Source of the DNA: Benincasa hispida
Lineage: Eukaryota > Streptophyta > Magnoliopsida > Cucurbitales > Cucurbitaceae
Direction of reading: 5' to 3'
DNA: 64,000 nt
Assembly: GCF_009727055.1 (NCBI RefSeq)
Contig: NC_052350.1
Coordinates: 3,214,191 to 3,278,190, forward strand
Position numbers and translations under genes: made by a program. Below the pieces are notes generated by a model, which was given only the letters and a program-made list of their open reading frames with translations, did not search any database and was not told where the DNA came from. The first letter of the stretch is position 1. Each line of letters begins with the position of its first letter. Shown in pieces: positions 35,471 to 46,588 of the stretch.

Positions 35471-35713
35471 TATATGTTTCTCCAACGATCTAGATATAAT
35501 CACCCACGAAGTTTTTAGACACAATATCTCTTGACGTCTACAATACGACGTCAGAAGAAATATTATATATGACAATGGTTGTTATATAACATCGGTAGAG
35601 AGTTACAAGTTCCTATGCCATCATCAACGTACCAATAAAGGAAATTTCTCTCGACAGTTGTTCTTACAATGATTATTTTAAGCATGGGGAGATCCATTTT
35701 TGTTCTTGTAGTG
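35471..35713. mobile_element. CACTA-type transposon end
   Basis: Ends TTGTTCTTGTAGTG at 35713; the reverse complement, CACTACAAGAACAAAAATGG, is a classic CACTA (En/Spm) terminus. Subterminal GACGT/ACGTC pieces occur near 35534-35552. A matching left end was not found, so it is a truncated or very diverged copy. Confidence 0.55.
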
Positions 35714-35890
35714 TCTCCTTCATTTTTCACCATTTGATACGTCCTTAAATGTTACTATATTATTTTATTTTATGAATTTCATACCATAATATCAGTCAGA
35801 ACTCTAGGAATTAAAAACAAAAATTTCCAAAACCAGGCTATGAATAAAGAGAAACATTTAAGAATGTCAAAGTCTAGATATATTAAATAT

Positions 35891-35929
35891 TATTGTAAAT
35901 GTAATATTGCAGACGTCCATAACTTATTC
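35891..35929 (+). repeat. Start of a short copia LTR, interrupted
   Basis: TTGTAAATGTAATATTGCAG and CCATAACTTATT match the start of the LTR at 60442 (TTGTAAATGTGATATTGTAG). The LTR resumes at 46324 after the inserted TIR element. The 35714-35890 stretch before it shows nothing recognisable. Confidence 0.65.
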
Positions 35930-35963
35930 GGGGCTGTTTGGGGCGCTGAGATGATAATTGTAA

Positions 35964-37975
35964 ATCTAATTATCGGCATGCTACGAACAACAAATTAACA
36001 AAGGGAAAGAGTTCCATACCAGTTGAAGACAATCTTCAATCTTCGGAACTCCAACGCAATGGAACCCTCTAAGTGATCTACCAATGCCCGGCGAAAGCGT
36101 CGACTGCAGCAACATGAACAACCGCGAACTCATGACCGCAACAAGGACGACACCACCACTAAAGAGCCCCGGGTATTCTCAAAGTGAAAACCCAAAGGGT
36201 GGGCTTTAGTGAATTTGGTAGAGGAAGGAGGAAACACGAATCGTGTAGTCGATAAGCAAGTGGGAGGGAAAAAGCTGCTATCGCATAGCAGAAATGCTTA
36301 TCGTTTAGGAAGAACTACACGATCGTGTAGGATTTACTGAATGATCGTTTAGGAAAAGGTAAAATCGGCACACTATACGATCGTTTAGAGAAACTATGCG
36401 ATCGTGTAAGAAACAGTGTGCAATCGTTTAGATGCGAGGTAGACGATCGTTTAGACGAAGAGCGCTATCGTATAGGCTTTCAATGATTGTTTATTTTCAC
36501 CAACGCGCACTTCGGAATTCTCTTCGAACGATCTGACGACAGACGATCAAAATGAAAACTTTTTTCATTTTTAATTCATCGGTTACATTAACCGACGCTC
36601 CCCACTAACCCAAGTACGAACGTGAAATTTGGATTAATTATCATATAATTAATCAACTAATTAATTAATAAATAAAATCATATTATATTTTTATCCTATA
36701 GTTTGATATCACATATTTACTATAGTATTTTCTCCTCTACTTGATATAAATCATATTTATATCTAATTTCCTTCAAAATAATGTATCTCATACATTTAGC
36801 CAATTATATCATATATAATTAACCAGTCCAATTATATCATATATAATTGAACTTTCTCTTGTCAATTTGAACATTTCAAATTAACCCAAATATTGGTTCT
36901 CGACTTTATCTAAGCTACCCAAGGGACCTAATGGACCTGTGGTTCGAAGCTCCAATAGTCTGTGAATAGCTGATAAACTCTTTAGCCACAAGATCCACCA
37001 TCCGTTAACTGTCAGACATTCCACTAAAGACCAACAGTTGAACTCTTCTTACCACAGATATATTTCTGTGTCCATCGGATATAACCAATCATGAGTACGA
37101 TGACCCTTCACAGATGCTCGTAAGTACAGCTGGGCCAAATTATCGTTTTGCCTTTGTAGTTACATCTCACTCTTTAAATACCACTGATTCTTTTAATAAA
37201 CAATACAACATAGTCCAACTATGTGTGAACACCTCTCGGGCTAAAAGAAGATGTGTGGTGCCATATTGTTCAAGCCCCGGAATCAGCCCTTAAAGGAGCT
37301 ATCTATCTACTTACCTCTGCCTCAGGGAAGGAGTAAATTTCATCTTGTGTAGCTGAGTTCCTAGCTCCCAAATCAGAAGAATCCCTAAAATGGTAGGTTT
37401 AAATCGACGAACTGGCCACTCGCACCTATACAAATCAAAGGACCGCCCTCAATAGCAGGAGTTCCCAACTTACTCAGGATTGACGTTATGTTGCCTATGG
37501 TCATCCTAGTGAAGTGAAGTCTCTGTCATGAACTGTGTTATATAACGAGACGTTAACACTTCGTGGTCAGGTTTTATAAAAACTCTTTATATAGGATGCC
37601 CCCGCTCGCATGTCCTCAATACGAATGATCAGGATCAGACCATCTGTGACAAGTCACAACACTTGTGACCATTTCACAAAGCGGGTTGCATCCGTAGCGT
37701 TACCAGGATAAGGTTTCCTTTCTATATCCATATACTACAGACCATCTTGGTTATCACTCAAGACATGATCCACTTGTATGTCACTACATACATGCTTGAG
37801 TCATATACAGATAACCAGGGATTTTATGTTTATTGGTTTGTGGAAAAGCAAATAAAACAAGTAACTGAGCAATAATACAAGATGTGAAGTAAATATTATA
37901 TATTAACAACACAAGCATTCGTACAAACTGTTTACAAACTATAGGACACGAGACTTTAGGGCATCAACCCCAACA
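35964..37975 (-). repeat. 3' LTR of the minus-strand copia, truncated
   Basis: On the minus strand starts TGTTGGGGTTGATGCCC at 37975 next to the polypurine tract. Homology with the 5' LTR stops at AAATCTAATTATCGG (35964, equivalent to about 43660), so the last ~105 bases are gone. Contains the CGATCG palindrome array at 36240-36540. Confidence 0.88.
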
Positions 37976-37990
37976 ATCTCCCACTTGTCC
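37976..37990 (-). other. Polypurine tract
   Basis: On the minus strand GACAAGTGGGAGATT directly precedes the LTR start at 37975. Position and sequence match the tract at 13217-13227. Confidence 0.8.
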
Positions 37991-38009
37991 TAAAGCGAAG
38001 TGGGGTGTA

Positions 38010-38828
38010 CAAAAAACTAGTACAAAACAATAAACTAGGGCATAAAAGCCCAGTATAATAAAATCTCCCACTTGCCCTTGTCCAGCCGCGTGCAATCCTG
38101 TAGACCCATGCTCTGTAGGTGACCCTCAAACACTGTAGCCGTGTGAGCCTTCATAAATGGGTCAGAAACATTTAAATGGCCTGGGTTAGACTGATCCATC
38201 CCATCTCCTCAACCTCTTGATGCATCTTAGGACACCTGTCCTTAGACAAAGTGATTCCATGTCGGAACGGCAGTAGGCTCCTTCTGGAGTCCTGCATCGA
38301 GTACTTGAACAACAACTTGTCAATGTACGATGCCTGAGACAGTGCTAGCACGTTGTTCTTACGATCCCGAAAGATTTGTATACCTAGAACAAATTGTGCC
38401 TCTCCCAAATCTTTCATTTGGAATTAGGTTGCAAGCCAGTACTTAATTGCAGTCAATAGACCTATATCATTCCCAATGAGTAGGATATCGTCTACATACA
38501 ATACTAAGAAGACTATTGAAGCGTTGATGATCTTCTTGTAGACATAAGGTTCATCAACATCGTCATCCCGATCAACATCCTTTATTTCCTTCTTATAAGA
38601 CAACGAATCCTCAACGTCGCCATCTGCTACCATGGCAAAGATTTCTGTGAAACCCAGATAGCGAACGGGTGGGGTCGCAACCCTCCCACTACGTCGAGGT
38701 TCCTTCAACTCTTGGGGTAAAACTGACCTACTGGATGAACTCCCATCAACAACTCTTGCTGATGTAGCAGACTCTTCAATAACTCTTGTTGAAGTTTCAG
38801 AAATTTCATTCGAATGTTCACGCAACAC
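38010..38828 (-). pseudogene. Copia reverse transcriptase/RNase H, internally deleted
   Basis: Read leftward: linker with serine-rich EESATSARVVDGSSSS, then GDVEDSLSYKKEIKDVDRD, which jumps directly to DVDEPYVYKKI and the palm motif FLVLYVDDILLIGND. A stop follows at WLAT, then MKDLGEAQFVLGIQIFRDRK, SQASYIDKLL and PFRHGITLSKDRCPK. After a second gap, the RNase H end (DPFMKAHTATVFEGHLQSMG) lies near 38120. The first join removes RT between the N-terminal finger and YVDD, at a 9-bp direct repeat. Not active. Confidence 0.88.
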
Positions 38829-38837
38829 GAATTTGCT

Positions 38838-40058
38838 TCATGGACTGTGCTCCCTTATATGATCCTCCTCCAGGAAAGTAGCGTTTGTTGAAACAAACAC
38901 CCTATTTTCCATCGGATCATAAAAATAACCCCCTCGTGTACCTTTAGGGTAGTCTACAAAGAGGCATAACCTCGATCGTGGTTCCAACTTCTTGGGATTA
39001 GCCTCAAGCACATGTGCAGGGCAAACCCAAATGTGGGGGTGACGTAAACTAGCTTTATGCACATTCCACAACTCCAGAGGTGTTCTTGCAACACTCTTGG
39101 AGGGAATACAGTTGAGTATGTACACCGCGGTCTCCACTGCGAAACCCCAAAACAAGTCTGATAAGGAAGTGTAACTCATCACCAAGCGAACCATGTCTAA
39201 CAAGGTCCTAGTTCTCTTCTCTGCTACACCATTTTGTTGAGGTGTACCCGACGCTGAGAGTTGGGAAACGATTCCATGTTTTATCAAATAGTCTTGGAAT
39301 GTCGAGTCCGAAAAATCTCTACCTCGATTCGATCGAAGTGTTTTAATCCGTCTATCTAATGCGTTTTCAGCTTCAGTCATGAACTCTTTAAACTTTTCAA
39401 AGGATTCAGACTTTCGTTGCATAAGATAAATATACCTGTACCTAGAGTAATCATCAGTAAACCTGATAAAATACTCATAGCCACCTTGGGCTCGCACATT
39501 CATAGGACCACAAAGGTCAGAATGTACTAACTCAAGAGGTTCTTTGGCTCTATAACCTTTTCCAGTAAAAGGTCGTTTAGTCATCTTACCTTCAAGGCAA
39601 GATTCGCACACAGGTAAAGAATTTTCTTCTAACTCACTTAGAAGTCCATTCTTCACCAATCTTTCAATCCTATTAAGATTGATGTGCCATAAATGTAGAT
39701 GCCAAAGTTGGGCATTTTCTTTTGGAGAAATTCGTCGACATTTTGATTGAGTTACGGCAGTTCTGAACAATTCAGTACTATGGAGGGAATTAATGACAAA
39801 CGGCCTTAGCACATATAAATTTGATTCCAGACTTGCTGTGCAAATAAAAACACCATCTTTATGAATAAACGCTTTATCCACATTAAAAGAGATAGTATAT
39901 TTACATTGCAATAAATATGTTATAGAAATGAGCTTCCTCTTTAGTTCAGGAATAATATATACATCACGTAAAACAAGAAACCTATTCTGTAAAGCTAACT
40001 GGAGCCCTCCCACTGCCACAGCTGAGACGACGTGCCCGGTGCCTATTCGCATCGTCAT
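38838..40058 (-). pseudogene. Copia pre-integrase and integrase, long intact frame
   Basis: A 406-codon uninterrupted frame. It starts in the protease-integrase linker (MTMRIGTGHVVSAVAVGG). Zinc-finger region: LWHLHLWHINLNRIERLV with CESCLEGKMTKRPF. Core: first Asp in LELVHSDLCGPMNV, DDYSRYRYIYLM, second Asp site changed to Asn in RSNRGRDF (normally DxG), and Glu in GTPQQNGVAEKRTRTLLDM. C-terminal part: WGFAVETAVYILN, GYFYDPMENRVFVSTNATFLEED. Integrase would insert element DNA into chromosomes; here it is only an internal piece of a stopped gag-pol and the second catalytic Asp looks lost. Confidence 0.9.
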
Positions 40059-40300
40059 CTCACCAGCCTCCAGCTGTCGTCAAGATCTAATCCCCTGAAA
40101 AGAAGAACAAACATGATTAGTGGCGCCTGAGTCAATTATCCTGGCAGAATCATCATTCTTCACTAAACAAGTTTCAAGCACAAGTAAATCACATTTACCT
40201 TTATCGGCCTTGGCCTTAGCCTTGGCTACTTTCTTCTCTTTCAGATATCGAGGACAGTTCCTCTTCTAGTGTCCATCTTGGTTGCAGTAGAAACACTTTC
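40059..40300 (-). pseudogene. Copia zinc knuckle and protease with two stops
   Basis: Read leftward: KGKCFYCNQDGH, TAG (40266-40268), KRNCPRYLKEKKVAKAKAKAD, then LETCLVKNDDSARIIDSGATNHV, the aspartic protease active site (DSGA), and after QGIRS a TGA (40080-40082). The TAG replaces the Trp that normally follows His in this CCHC knuckle, a one-base change from TGG. Confidence 0.88.
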
Positions 40301-41089
40301 CCTTAGCAACTTGTGGACACCTACTTGGGGCGACAGGTGGTGGGTTAGCAGGTGCCTTCCCTTTTCCTTTACCACCCTTATTCTTCTTCCCCTTTGCAGA
40401 GTTAGAAGTAGAAGATGCAGACTTCGTTCCTGAGGTTGAACCTCTATGAAATGTCCTGGAGGATGAAGCAACATTTGCCTCAACCTTCTGCCTCTTTTAC
40501 TTTTCAGTAAAGATTGGTATGTCTGCAACTCGTTGAGGAGAGTTGTAAGGTTATATTTCACTTTGTTAAGAATCACATTGCTAACAAAGTGCAGGAAGCT
40601 CTCCGGCAAAGAATGCAGGATTATGCTAACCTGGCTGCCCTCATCAATGGTAGACCCATTCAACTCCGCCACATTAAAGTGGACCATAGTTTAGCACATG
40701 TTCACGAACAGAGGTGCCTTCTTCCATTTTGGAGTTGAATATGTATTTAAGAGCCTCATGCATAAGTTGTTCAGACGGTTGTCTAAACATCCCCCGCAGG
40801 GACTCCATAATCTCACGCGTTGAGAACATAGGCTCATGTTTCTTGGCCAAGACTTCAAAAAGACTTACCAAGATGTAGGCTCGAGCCTTCTCATTCACCC
40901 TTGTCCATCGCTCGTATGCCTCCCGAACAATTTGGCGACATTAGGAGCTGGAATAGGAGGAGAAGCCTCCGTGAGAGCAAACATGAGATCCTCAATGATC
41001 AGGATCGTCGTGTTCATGTGTTTCCATATTGCGAAATTATCGCCAGTAAGTTTTTCAGCGCTTAGCAATGTCAACGTGGCTATTGCCAT
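40301..41089 (-). pseudogene. Copia gag, minus strand, two frameshifts
   Basis: Starts at ATG 41089 (MAIATLTLLSAEKLTGDNF), 16 codons upstream of WKHMNTTILIIEDLMFAL. A one-base shift after NVAK leads out of frame; Gag resumes as MNEKARAYILVSLFEVLAKKHEP, REIMESLRGMFRQPSEQL and FNSKMEEGTSVREHVL. A second shift follows, and then MVHFNVAELNGSTIDEG and SIILHSLPESFLHFVSN. The basic C-terminal region (KGKKNKGGKGKGKAPANPPP in the right frame) leads to the zinc knuckle. Confidence 0.88.
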
Positions 41090-43538
41090 TTTGAAAATGT
41101 TGCTGAAAATACGAACAAAACTTTATTAGAATTTTCTAAACCACTTTTAAACCAATCAGTTTTGCAAAATAGTTTCAAGTACTCTAAGTTATAGACTTTT
41201 ATTTTGCAATGATGCCCCAGTGAGGCAGGACAAATGCCACCGGTAGGGTGATCAGTTGCCTCTTCACTGGGATGAGACATTCTCAACCATTAGGCAGAAC
41301 CAACTCTTGGAACTGAACCTAATAGCTATCATTTTTCGGTCTTGAATCATTAACTTTTAACTATTCCGCATATAACCCCTCGCTTTCAGTGCTAGAATCC
41401 CACCCTAATGAGCCCACCATAGGGGAGAAGCAAGTTAGAACAAGAGACTAGGTTACCTTATCCTCTTACAGGAGATCAAATAAAGAAATGCTCAAAATTT
41501 TCATCCTTTAGGGGGGACACTCCCAGGGTACCTCGAGGCGATGCACAGTAACTTTATTCAACCTAACAAGGAAGACCGAGGGATATGCTGTCGCGCTTCC
41601 CGCTCCCACTTACTATGAACACTCTCTTCATCCACCTTGATATTGACCTACCCAAACACCATCCATTGGGGGGACATGCCAAAGGTGTCCCGAGGCTGAG
41701 GATAGATCTCACGGTATGGACTATTTAGGAGAAACGTGAAAGGTTTAAGTGAAGCATCTTATGCCCCAAGTACCTCCCATTAAATGTTCTATCTAGGGGT
41801 TCATGAATCTAGACAATCCGGCTACTGATTTTAGTCTAAGTCGTCTTTTTAAACTTTGCTCATAAACAACGTTTGTTTATGAAATATGAACAAGTTCAAG
41901 TAGTCACATTTAAACACTTTAATGGACTATCCTTAACTTGCATGCATGCATCAAATCTATCTAATTCACCTTTCCAGGTAAGTTCCCAGGGAGGGGTGTT
42001 ACGTTTTCGTCAACTTAAATACCCCAGCCTAGACAGAACCCGCCCTAGACAAAAGGTCCCTTATAGATAGATTTTCTACACTTTCACCTTTTATTAGCCA
42101 ATTTAATCCTATTAAACTGATTAAAAGATTAAAGCCTTAGGGTTGCTAATCGTATTAGAACCGTGATCTTAAGTCTATGTGATCCAAGTTTTAAACACTT
42201 TAAAACCATGAATTAAACCTAAGTGAGCATGCATGTCTTTCTTATTTCTTTTAGTTCTAATTTCTCTTTAACTTTTAAAAAGAAACAACTAAAACCATTG
42301 CGCACAACGAGGCGTTTATAATATTTATAAAATTACCTATATGTCATGCTTCATGCAATGTCTGGTCATTACTATATATAACTTTTATGTAACGCGTAAC
42401 AAGCTTGTAAACATGCTATCATTCACCCTTATACTATAACATTTATAATATCAAGATGATGCATGTCAATGCTTTTTATGCATGCATAAATATAACTCTT
42501 ATATTATATGATGCATGAGCATGCTCTTACATAATTAAATCATGCTTCTCTAAATTATAACAATTACAATGAAGAGATGATGCATGATCATTGCATAACC
42601 TAAGGTGGGATCTACTATATGTGCATACCATATGACATATACAAACATACATCACATGTAATAAATAAAGGATTAATGGACCGAGATGAGCCTTTACAAA
42701 AATCGAAATGAAAAAAACCCTATCTATTACATTTTTCGTCAAGCAAACCGGTTCACAAGCGAACCAGGTCTTGAACTGCTAGGAGGTCTTCATCATGTAG
42801 TAAACTCTAGTTGGTAGGCGATCATTCAGCGCGCACTAGACTATAGGAGCATAAGTAAACGATCACGTAGACGATAACAAGGCTACAAAGCCTGATCATC
42901 TATGCGATCGTGTAGCGTGACGACAGGTAAAAGATTTACCTTGCATTACTAAGCGATCGTTTAGTCAGTTACTAAGCGATGAAGCTTGTTGACCTAAACA
43001 ATCATCTAGCACGCACGCGCATTAAACATACTCAACGATGCGTACCCGATCGTCAAAAAACAAACGATACGATCAACTCTTGATCGCATACCCCATCGTT
43101 TAAACGATGCGTTCAATAGCGATCGCGTACTCTTTCATCTTTACGATGTGATCAACAGCAATCGGGTAGAAAATCTTTTGCACGATGCGATCAACCCTAA
43201 ATTGCCTCCTTCCACGAAGAACCGCAACACTTTCCCAGATCACGTACCACTGTGATGCAACGCTTGCACAGATCTGCTTCTTCGACGAATGACTCAAAAT
43301 TTCAAACAAACTTTGAATATAGACTCGATAATGATTATTATTGCCCAAAAACGCAGGGATCTTTACAAACAATCACAAATGTAAAAGGATCTAAATCAAA
43401 CTGAGGCTAATCATCCCAAAAACATCCATTAATCCGACACATCCACAACAGATTTAACAATTAAACAGTGTAGAAATGCACCTACCATGAATGTAAATTT
43501 CATTTCGTTGCAACAAATGAAATCGGAGTATCAGAACC
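41090..43538 (-). other. Copia untranslated leader, minus strand
   Basis: Homologous to 4070-6505 throughout, including the conserved block at about 41090-42070 and the AT-rich part (42070-42700). The repeat/palindrome part at 42780-43200 has only two to three recognisable tandem units. The small frames here correspond to leader DNA of the siblings and are not genes. Confidence 0.8.
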
Positions 43539-43552
43539 TGGCTCTGATACCA
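43539..43552 (-). other. Primer binding site, initiator tRNA-Met
   Basis: On the minus strand TGGTATCAGAGCCA, identical to the site at 4056, two bases inside the 5' LTR end at 43555. Confidence 0.92.
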
Positions 43553-43554
43553 AT

Positions 43555-45686
43555 TGAAAGATCTCATATCTAAAAGTTCCATGAGAGTGTTCGGATCGCT
43601 CCGATCTCACAGTGACCGAAATACAATAATATACATTCAATACATAAAGTTATGCAAACAAATCTAATTATCGGCATGCTACGAACAACAAATTAACAAA
43701 GGGACAGAGTCCATACCAGTTGAAGACAATTTTCAATCTTCAGAACTCCAACGCAACAGAACCCTTCAAATGATCTATCAACGTCCGGCGGAAGCGTCGA
43801 CTGCAGCAGCACGAACAACCGTGAATTAACGACCGCAATGGGGATGACACCACCACTAAAAAGCCCCGAGTATTCTTGGAGTGAAAACCCAAAGGGTGGC
43901 TTTGGTGAATTTAGTAGAGGAAGGAGGAAACAGAATCGTGTAGTCGATAAGCAAGTGAGAGGGAAAAAGTCACTATCACATAGTAGAAATGCTTATTGTT
44001 TAGAAGGAGCTACATGATCGTGTAGGATTTACTGAACGATCGTTTAGGAAAAGGTATACGATCGTTTAGTAAAATGGGCACACTATAAGATCGTTTAGAG
44101 AAGCTATGCAATCGTATAGGAAACAGTGTGCGATCATTTAGGCGCAAGGTAGATGATCGTCTAGATGGAAAGCGTTATCGTACAGGCTGTCAAGCGATCA
44201 TTTACTTTTACCAACGCACGCTTCCGAATTCTCTTCGGATGATCTGGTGATGGATGATCAAAATGAAAACTTTTTTCATTTTTAATTCATCGGTTACATT
44301 AACCAACGCCCCCACTAACCCACGTCCGAACGTGAAATTTGGATTAATTACCATATAATTAATCAACTAATTAATTAATAAATATAATCATATTATATTT
44401 TTATCCTATAGTTTGATATCACATATCTACTATAGTATTTTCTCCTCTACTTGATATAAATCATATTTATATCAAATTTCTCCTAAAATAATGTATCTCA
44501 TACAGTTAGCCAATTATATCATATATAATTAACCAGTCCAATTATATCAAATATAATCGAACTTCCTCTTGTCAATTTGAATATTTCAAATTAACTCAAA
44601 TACTGGTTCTCGACTTTATCCAAGCTACCCAAGGGACTTAATGGACCTGTGGCTCGAAGATCCAATGGTCCGTGAATAGCTGACTAAACTCTTTAGTCAC
44701 GAGATCCACCATCCGTTAACTGTCAGGCATTCCACTAAAGACCAACAGCTGAACTCTTCTCACCACATATATATTTATGTGTCCAACGGATATAACCAAT
44801 CATGAGTACGATGACCCTTCACAGATGCTCGTAAGTACAGCTGGGCCAAATTATCGTTTTGTCTTTATAGTTACATCTCACTCTTTAAATACCACTGATT
44901 TCTCTTATGAACAATACAACATAATCCAATTATGTGTGAACACCTCTCGGGTCAAGAGAAGGTGTGTGGCACCACATTGTTCAAGCCCCGGAATCAACCC
45001 TTAAGGGAGCTATCTATCTACTTACCCCTGCCTCGGGGAAGAAGTGAATCCCATCTTGTATAGCTGAGTTTCCAGCTCCCAAATCAGAAGAATCCCCAAA
45101 ATGGCAGGTTTGAATCGGCGAACTAGCCACTCGCACCCATACAAATCAAAGGACCGCCCTCAATGGTAGGAGTTCCCAACTCACTCAGGATTAAGGTCAT
45201 GTTACCTATGGTCATCCTAGTGAAGTGAAGACTCTGTCATGAACGATGTTATATAACAAGACGTTAACACTTCGTGGTCAGGTCTTATACAAACTTTTTG
45301 TAAAAGACGCCCCTGCTCACATGTCCCCAACATGAATGATTAAGATCAGACCATCTGTGATAAGTCACAACACTTGTGACCATTCCACAAAGCAAGTCAC
45401 ATCCGTAGCATTACCAGGATAAGGTTTCCCTCCTATATCCATATACTACAAAACATTTTGGTTATCACTCAAGACATGATCCACTTGTATGTCGCCACAT
45501 ACATGCTTGAGTCACATACAGATAACCAGGGATTTTATGTTTATTGGTTTGTGGTAAAGCAAATAAAACAAGTAACTGAGCAATAATACAAAATGTGAAG
45601 TAAATATTATATATTAATAATACAAGCATTCGTACAAACTGTTTACAAACTACAGGACACGAGACTTTAGGGCATCAACACCAACA
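43555..45686 (-). repeat. 5' LTR of the minus-strand copia
   Basis: On the minus strand starts TGTTGGTGTTGATGCCC at 45686 and ends GATCTTTCA at 43555. Complete at 2132 bp, close to the 2118 of the plus-strand copy. Carries the CGATCG array at 43925-44200. Confidence 0.92.
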
Positions 45687-46323
45687 CGGAATGGAAGCAT
45701 CATGGGTCGGCATGAGTTTAGAAAACATACCTCAATAACAATAGATCTCCTCTACCAAGCTCAGATTCGGACACCATGGACCCCTTCTAAGTCCATCGTG
45801 TTTACATAGATCGAACATGCATGGACCCCACAATCCCAAATAAAGAACAAACTATGAGTGAATAGGGAGACCTAATACATAAGGAAACAAAGAAAACATC
45901 AAGGGTTTGCCATGGGTCTTGATTGAAGCGGCAAGGGGAGTGAAACCCTTCTTCATCGAAGAACCAAAAAAATTTGGAGTTCATGGAGATCTGGGTTTGT
46001 GGAGAAAGGAACGAAGAAGAGGAAGATATGAAATTCGAGAAGAAATGAAGAATGATGAGATCTGAGCAACAATAGGAGCAGAAAAAACCTTTCTCCATCG
46101 AAGAACCAAAAAAAACTGAGATGAATCTTGTGAGGATTTCAAAACGTCTGAAGAGAGTAATAAGGGGGAGAGAATGAAAACCAAGAAGAGTGAGTTATGA
46201 TATCAGGACTACTGTGGTGTTGTCATCATACCCCATATGGCGAGTTACTATCTCAATGGGCCAAACACTGAGTTGGGTTAAATCTAACTCATCCTACCTC
46301 ATCTCAATGGGCCAAACAACCCC

Positions 46324-46588
46324 AAAGGTTATGTTACAACAAACCCATGAATTTCATTGGCTATCCAATTCCATAACCTCCCCCATTAACTTTTACCTTG
46401 TAACATACACTCCACCATGCCCTATAAATAGAGGACTCCACAATTGAGTTCAATATTAGCTCTCTACTTCTTCTCTCTTGTTTTGCTTTCATTGTTATTT
46501 TGTTGTTCATATTCTTCTTATTTCATCATACGCTATATCAACGGGAGTCTCTACCACTTGAAAGCTTTTGTTGAGATTAGAGTTGATT
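46324..46588 (+). repeat. Remainder of short copia LTR
   Basis: Shares CCCCCATTAACTTTTACC, AACATACACTCCAC, CCTATAAATAG (TATA box), AGCTCTCTACTTCTTCTCT and GTTCATATTCTTCTTATTTC with the LTR at 60442-60712. Together with 35891-35929 it forms one LTR split by the TIR element. Its end is either the shared TTTCATCA near 46530 or TTGATTCA near 46588, which is followed by a TTGGTATA that could be a decayed primer site. Confidence 0.65.

Larger units (their letters stand above)
35964..45686 (-). mobile_element. Ty1/copia element, minus strand, best-preserved family member
   Basis: Same family as the 1.9-21.5 kb composite. In element order: 5' LTR (45686-43555), primer site, leader (43538-41090), gag-pol (41089-38010), polypurine tract, 3' LTR (37975-35964). 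It is dead because of frameshifts in gag, two premature stops before integrase and deletions in RT/RNase H. The 3' LTR lacks about its last 105 bases. CGGAA (45687-45691) would be the duplication at the right; its partner was lost with the LTR end. Confidence 0.9.
35930..46323. mobile_element. TIR element (MITE-like) hosting a copia insertion
   Basis: Left end GGGGCTGTTTGGGGC followed by GCTGAGATGA. The right end, read in reverse, is GGGGTTGTTTGGCCCATTGAGATGA in two adjacent blocks. These inverted termini resemble PIF/Harbinger-like MITEs. Only about 34 bases remain on the left and about 640 on the right of the copia element (35964-45686). Target duplication not resolved. The minus-strand frames at 45802-46184 lie in its right arm and have no known motif. 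Confidence 0.5.

Noticed and set aside
45802..46184. Two minus-strand open frames as small genes
   Set aside because: Low-complexity Ser/Phe-rich translations in the arm of a TIR element, with no motif and no splice or promoter evidence.
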